Assembly (NCBI GenBank): GCA_038199035.1
Contig: JBBPZM010000026.1
Location: 1-9,832 of the forward strand
Source of the DNA: DATAEY01 sp038199035
Lineage (GTDB): Bacteria; Actinomycetota; Thermoleophilia; Solirubrobacterales; Solirubrobacteraceae
DNA: 9,832 nt
Direction of reading: 5' to 3'
The position numbers and the translations under genes were made by a program. This document shows positions 6,785 to 9,832 of the stretch, one piece after another (within the stretch, counting starts at the first letter, position 1; every line of letters starts with the position of its first letter). The notes under the pieces were generated by a model. That model did not search any database. It saw only the letters and a program-made list of their open reading frames with translations, and was not told the DNA's origin.

Positions 6785-7050
6785 TCAGCGACAGCGGTTG
6801 GGCGTCTTGACCTTCTGCGACACGCCGTCGGCGTAGGTGAAGCGGATCGTGTTCATCCAGCGGCCGTCGGCGGGACAGTCCGAGGGCGTAGTGATGTAGC
6901 GCTTGCCGCCCCTCTTGATCGGGTCGAGCCTTGCCCTTACGCGGTCCCCACCTGGCTGGCCGGAGGACACGCGTGGGCTCCCTCTGCCATGAGCTGTGCA
7001 TCCGAGGCGGTGCAGAGCTTCGGGACCGTGGTGTCGAAGCGCCCGCCAGG
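6785..7050 (-). pseudogene. Remnant of a surface/exported-type protein, frameshifted and internally deleted
   Basis: Two minus-strand pieces in different frames look like parts of one gene. The upstream piece (about 7050 down to a TAA at 6937-6939) reads RFDTTVPKLCTASDAQLM, then a second stretch AEGAHACPPASQVGT. The C-x-A-S-D...ACPxxSxVG pattern is one I associate with secreted Solirubrobacterales proteins, where it sits near the middle and is followed by well over a hundred further residues. The downstream piece ends at TGA 6785-6787 and reads ARLDPIKRGGKRYITTPSD, then CPADGRWMNTIRFTYADGV, ending KTPNRCR, which resembles the C-terminus of the same kind of protein. The join lies near 6936-6945. 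The middle section and the N-terminus with any signal peptide are absent. Family assignment is from memory of motif style; the frame change and missing parts are visible in the sequence. Confidence 0.55.
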
Positions 7051-7283
7051 CTGCGGCGGCCGTCGCGGGCCTGCCGGCCGACGAGTACCCCAACCTGACC
7101 GACGCGCCGGACGAGTTCAGCGAGGCCATCGCCGGGTGGGAGCAGTTCGAGTACGGGCTCGAGCGCATCCTCGATGGCCTCGAGGCGCGCCTGCAGTCGA
7201 TCGGCGGCGCGACGGGCGCCACCTCGACCGGATCGCCGTCCAGCGCACTCGCGCCCGGCCGGGCCCGGGCGCCGCGGTCCTGA
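7041..7283 (+). pseudogene. C-terminal remnant of a TetR-family regulator
   Basis: The frame ending at TGA 7281-7283 contains AAAVAGLPADEYPNLTDAPD followed by FEYGLERILDGLEARL. This matches the last helices of the ligand-binding domain of actinobacterial TetR/AcrR regulators, where (E)QFEFGLxxILDGLEAxL is the typical ending. No helix-turn-helix domain precedes it: upstream plus-strand DNA is occupied by the oppositely oriented remnant, and the nearest ATG in frame (6996) gives an unrelated sequence until about 7041. About 80 C-terminal residues therefore survive out of a usual 190-210. The last 23 residues before the stop are low-complexity. A short functional protein is unlikely without the DNA-binding part. 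Confidence 0.55.
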
Positions 7284-7297
7284 GCCCAGGCGTCCAA

Positions 7298-7303
7298 TAA
7301 CAT
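7298..7303 (+). promoter_or_regulatory. Candidate -10 element of sdhAB (near-leaderless transcript)
   Basis: TAACAT matches TANNNT and is the only AT-rich island in the 31 bases between the TetR remnant stop and the sdhA ATG at 7315. Transcription from it would start about 5 bases before the ATG, which fits the absence of a Shine-Dalgarno and the frequent leaderless mRNAs of actinobacteria. No matching -35 is visible. Confidence 0.35.
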
Positions 7304-7314
7304 CGCCCGGCGCG

Positions 7315-9006
7315 ATGCCCGCCCACGACGTCCTGATCATCGGTGCCGGCCTGGCCGGCCAGCGAGCCGCCCTGGCGGCCGCCGACGCCGGCGCCACCGT
7401 GGCCGTCGTCTCCAAGGTCCACCCGGTTCGCTCGCACTCCACCGCCGCCGCCGGGGGGATCAACGCAGCGCTCAACCCCGAGGACACCTGGGAGTCCCAC
7501 GCCTTCGACACGGTCAAGGGCTCCGACTACCTCGGCGACCAGGACGCGATCGAGATCATGTGCCGCGAGGCCCCGGACGAGATCCTCACCCTCGAGCACT
7601 TCGGCGTCACCTTCCACCGCGACGAGACCGGCCACCTCGGCACCCGCGCCTTTGGGGGGGCCTCGCAGGCCCGCACGTACTACGTCGCGGACATCACCGG
7701 CCAGGCCCTGCTGCACGTGCTCTACGAGCAGCTGCTCAAGTACCACGACCGCGTCGACCGCTACGAGGAGTGGTTCGTCACCTCCCTGCTCCAGGACGAC
7801 GACGGCCACTGCACCGGCGCGATCAGCCGCCAGGTGCGCGACGGGCACATGGAGGTCTTCCGGGCCAAGGCGGTCATCCAGGCCTCGGGCGGCGCCGGCC
7901 AGGCCTTCAAGCCGACCACCAACGCCCTGATCTGCACCGGGGACGGCCTCGCCCAGGCCTACCGCATCGGCGCCCCGCTGATGGACATGGAGATGGTCCA
8001 GTACCACCCGACCACGCTGGTCGAGAACGGCTTCCTCATCACCGAGGGCGCCCGCGGCGAGGGGGCTCAACTGTTCAACAAGGAGGGCGACCGCTTCATG
8101 GAGGAGTACGCCCCCAACAAGCTCGAGCTGGCGTCGCGCGACGTGGTCTCGCGCGCCGAGCAGACCGAGATCAACGAGGGCCGCGGGCTCGACAACGGCG
8201 GCTTGGCGCTCGACATCACGCTGGTCCCCAAGAAGCGCGTCCTCGAGGCCCTGCGGGAGATCGTGAACATCGGGCGCGACTTCGCGGGCGTCGACATCAC
8301 CAAGGAGCCGATCTCGATCCGCCCCGGCCAGCACTACATCATGGGCGGCATCCGCACGGACTCGAACGGCCAGACCCCCGTGCCCGGCCTCTATGCGGCC
8401 GGCGAGTGCGCCTGCGTGTCGGTCCACGGCGGCAACCGCCTGGGGGCCAACTCGCTGCTCGACACGCTGATCTTTGGGCGCCGGGCCGGCGAGCACGCCG
8501 CGCAGCGGGCGGCCTCGATGCCGGTGCCGGGCCACGACGTCGGCGCGCGCCTCGATGACGAGGCCGCCTGGATCAGCTCGATCATGGCGCGCGACGGCAA
8601 CGGCCGCCGCGTCTCCGCCCTCAAGGACGAGCTGGGCGAGGCCATGAACCAGTACTGCGCGGTCTTCCGCGACGCCGAGGGCCTGGACAAGTGCCAGGAG
8701 ATCATCGGCCGCCTCAAGGAGGAGGCCAGGACCGTGGGGATCGACGACCAGGGCACGGTGTTCAACCAGGACGTGCTTGGCGTCATCGAGCTGGGGTACA
8801 TGCTCGACTGCGCCGAGGCGATGGTCGTCGGCGCGATCGAGCGCCGCGAGTCGCGGGGCGCGCAGTTCCGCACCGACTTCCCCGAGCGCAACGACGACGA
8901 ATGGCTCAAGCACATCAACCTGTCCCGTAACGGGGACGACGAGCCCGAGGTCTCCTACTCGCCGGTGAGCGTCACCCGCTGGGAGCCCGAGGAGCGCAAG
9001 TACTAG
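7315..9006 (+). CDS. sdhA: Succinate dehydrogenase / fumarate reductase flavoprotein subunit
   Basis: This 563-residue flavoprotein oxidises succinate to fumarate (or the reverse) on the cytoplasmic face of the complex. The dinucleotide-binding motif GAGLAG is at 10-15. His41 in RSHSTAAAGG is the expected covalent FAD attachment site. Substrate and catalytic residues are in place: QYHPT (229-233), TEGARGEG (243-250), Arg275 in SRDVVSRA as proton shuttle, His340 in GQHYIMGG, and Arg375 in GGNRLGANSLLD. The C-terminal domain runs to the end (TRWEPEERKY). The ATG at 7315 is chosen because MPAHDVLIIGAG gives the normal N-terminus; the frame stays open upstream into the TetR-remnant region. No Shine-Dalgarno is present, and a -10-like TAACAT lies 12 bases ahead. 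sdhB follows after 11 bases. No sdhC or sdhD membrane-anchor gene precedes it, unlike the common sdhCDAB order. Confidence 0.96.
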   Translation: MPAHDVLIIGAGLAGQRAALAAADAGATVAVVSKVHPVRSHSTAAAGGINAALNPEDTWESHAFDTVKGSDYLGDQDAIEIMCREAPDEILTLEHFGVTFHRDETGHLGTRAFGGASQARTYYVADITGQALLHVLYEQLLKYHDRVDRYEEWFVTSLLQDDDGHCTGAISRQVRDGHMEVFRAKAVIQASGGAGQAFKPTTNALICTGDGLAQAYRIGAPLMDMEMVQYHPTTLVENGFLITEGARGEGAQLFNKEGDRFMEEYAPNKLELASRDVVSRAEQTEINEGRGLDNGGLALDITLVPKKRVLEALREIVNIGRDFAGVDITKEPISIRPGQHYIMGGIRTDSNGQTPVPGLYAAGECACVSVHGGNRLGANSLLDTLIFGRRAGEHAAQRAASMPVPGHDVGARLDDEAAWISSIMARDGNGRRVSALKDELGEAMNQYCAVFRDAEGLDKCQEIIGRLKEEARTVGIDDQGTVFNQDVLGVIELGYMLDCAEAMVVGAIERRESRGAQFRTDFPERNDDEWLKHINLSRNGDDEPEVSYSPVSVTRWEPEERKY

Positions 9007-9009
9007 GAG
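9005..9009 (+). promoter_or_regulatory. Shine-Dalgarno of sdhB overlapping the sdhA stop
   Basis: AGGAG begins inside the sdhA TAG and ends 8 bases before the sdhB ATG at 9018. It fixes the sdhB start and indicates coupled expression of the two subunits. Confidence 0.7.
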
Positions 9010-9017
9010 CCCTACCG

Positions 9018-9832
9018 ATGCCCGAGTTCACCCTCAAGCTGCGCCGCTACCTCCCCGAGTCGGGCGAGGCCCCCTACTGGCAGGAGTTCCAGGTCGACCT
9101 CGACGGCCACCGCTCGGTGCTCGAGGGCATCCTCAAGGTCCGCGGCGAGCAGGACGGGACCGTCGGGATCCGCTGCTCGTGCCGCGCCGCCATCTGCGGC
9201 TCGTGCGGCGTGAAGATCAACGGCAAGCCGATGCTGGCCTGCAACACCCACCTCGAGTGGGCGGCCGGCCACTCCCAGCAGGACGGCAAGGTCGTGGTCG
9301 AGCCCATGGGCAACATGCCGGTGATCAAGGACCTGATCGTGGACATGGACGCCGTCCACTGGAAGAAGGTCCAGCGGGTCACGCCCTGGCTGCTCCCCGA
9401 GGGCGACCCCCCCGAGCGCGAGTACATCGTCCCCCACGAGGCCATGGTCGACGTCACCCAGTCGATGGCCTGCATCCAGTGCGGCGCCTGCGTGTCGGAC
9501 TGCCTGTCGATGGAGATCGACCCGCTGTTCATCGGCCCGGCGGCCCTGGCCAAGGCCTACCGCTTCGTGGGCGACCCGCGCGACGGCCAGCACCACGAGC
9601 GCCTGTCGGACCTGGCCGAGGACCCGCACGGCATCTACGACTGCACCCACTGCTTCAACTGCATCGAGGCCTGCCCCAAGGGCGTGGCCCCGATGAGCCA
9701 GATCATGCGCCTGCGCCGGCGGGCGGGGCAGGACGGCATCGACGACGCCAACAACGGCCACCGCCACGAGCAAGCCTTCGTCGACAACATCGAGAAGAAC
9801 GGGCTGCTCCACGAGGCCGACCTGCTGCCCGA
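9018..9832 (+). CDS. sdhB: Succinate dehydrogenase / fumarate reductase iron-sulfur subunit (3' end outside window)
   Basis: The first 271 residues are visible and the frame runs off the right edge. It passes electrons from the FAD of SdhA toward the quinone site. The plant-type ferredoxin domain has Cys55, Cys60, Cys63 and Cys75 for [2Fe-2S], plus an extra Cys53 (RCSCRAAICGSC). The C-terminal ferredoxin domain has CIQCGACVSDC (152-162) and a second motif CTHCFNCIEACP (209-220). In E. coli SdhB the residue matching Cys212 is Ile209, giving a [3Fe-4S] cluster; here the fourth cysteine is present. The chain is already longer than the 238 residues of E. coli SdhB, and after RLRRR it carries an extension with HRHEQAFVDNIEKNGLLHE. 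That combination resembles the non-classical (type E, SdhABEF/MfrABE-like) enzymes. The annotation as SdhB is firm; the subtype is inference. Confidence 0.95.
   Translation, partial: MPEFTLKLRRYLPESGEAPYWQEFQVDLDGHRSVLEGILKVRGEQDGTVGIRCSCRAAICGSCGVKINGKPMLACNTHLEWAAGHSQQDGKVVVEPMGNMPVIKDLIVDMDAVHWKKVQRVTPWLLPEGDPPEREYIVPHEAMVDVTQSMACIQCGACVSDCLSMEIDPLFIGPAALAKAYRFVGDPRDGQHHERLSDLAEDPHGIYDCTHCFNCIEACPKGVAPMSQIMRLRRRAGQDGIDDANNGHRHEQAFVDNIEKNGLLHEADLLP

Noticed and set aside
6711..7314. Mobile element as the cause of the scar before sdhA
   Set aside because: I found no transposase fragment, terminal inverted repeats with target duplication, or att-like repeat. The short repeats present are local hairpins.
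6711..7517. N-terminal extension of the 241-residue protein up to 7517
   Set aside because: The extension overlaps both gene remnants and the sdhA start and shows no conserved sequence. Recognisable protein begins at about VAVYDGF.
7117..8913. Long minus-strand open frame (598 codons) opposite sdhA
   Set aside because: It is a mirror of sdhA codon usage with Val/Asp/Leu/Ala-rich composition and no recognisable domain.

Overview
The window is uniformly GC-rich, uses GTG as well as ATG starts, and reads like an actinobacterium. Several protein styles (the basic-linker winged-helix protein, the site-2 protease with two CBS domains, the surface-protein fragment) recall the Thermoleophilia/Solirubrobacterales, but that placement is inference from protein style, not from a marker gene. 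The content is mainly central metabolism: four TCA-cycle enzymes (isocitrate dehydrogenase, malate dehydrogenase, succinate dehydrogenase SdhA and SdhB) in two blocks, with accessory genes between them.

Layout. Bases 3-326 hold the end of a DNA-binding protein on the plus strand. A strong hairpin (357-382) separates it from the convergent mdh. The minus-strand pair icd-mdh (2513 down to 395) is a likely two-gene operon giving two TCA steps. Its promoter region (2514-2633) is shared divergently with a plus-strand pair: a membrane M50 site-2 protease with CBS domains (2634-3788) and a VOC-family ring-cleaving dioxygenase (3846-4817). The dioxygenase runs tail-to-tail, overlapping by 10 bases, into a minus-strand pair: an uncharacterised 241-residue beta-rich protein (6710-5985) whose stop overlaps the start of an alpha/beta hydrolase (5992-4808).

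Bases 6711-7314 hold no intact gene. They contain two adjacent hairpins, a frameshifted and internally deleted remnant of a surface-type protein (minus, 6785 to about 7050) and, abutting it, the C-terminal end of a TetR-family regulator (plus, about 7041-7283). Both lack their 5' portions and their truncated ends face each other, so this looks like a rearrangement scar.

The window ends with sdhA (7315-9006) and sdhB (9018 to beyond the edge). No sdhC/sdhD precedes sdhA. SdhB carries a complete CxxCxxCxxxCP third cluster motif and a C-terminal extension, pointing to a non-classical succinate dehydrogenase/fumarate reductase. The window shows no CRISPR array, RNA gene, intact mobile element or obvious defence system. 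The points most worth a second look are the SdhB cluster type, the coenzyme preference of the short isocitrate dehydrogenase, and the scar in front of sdhA.
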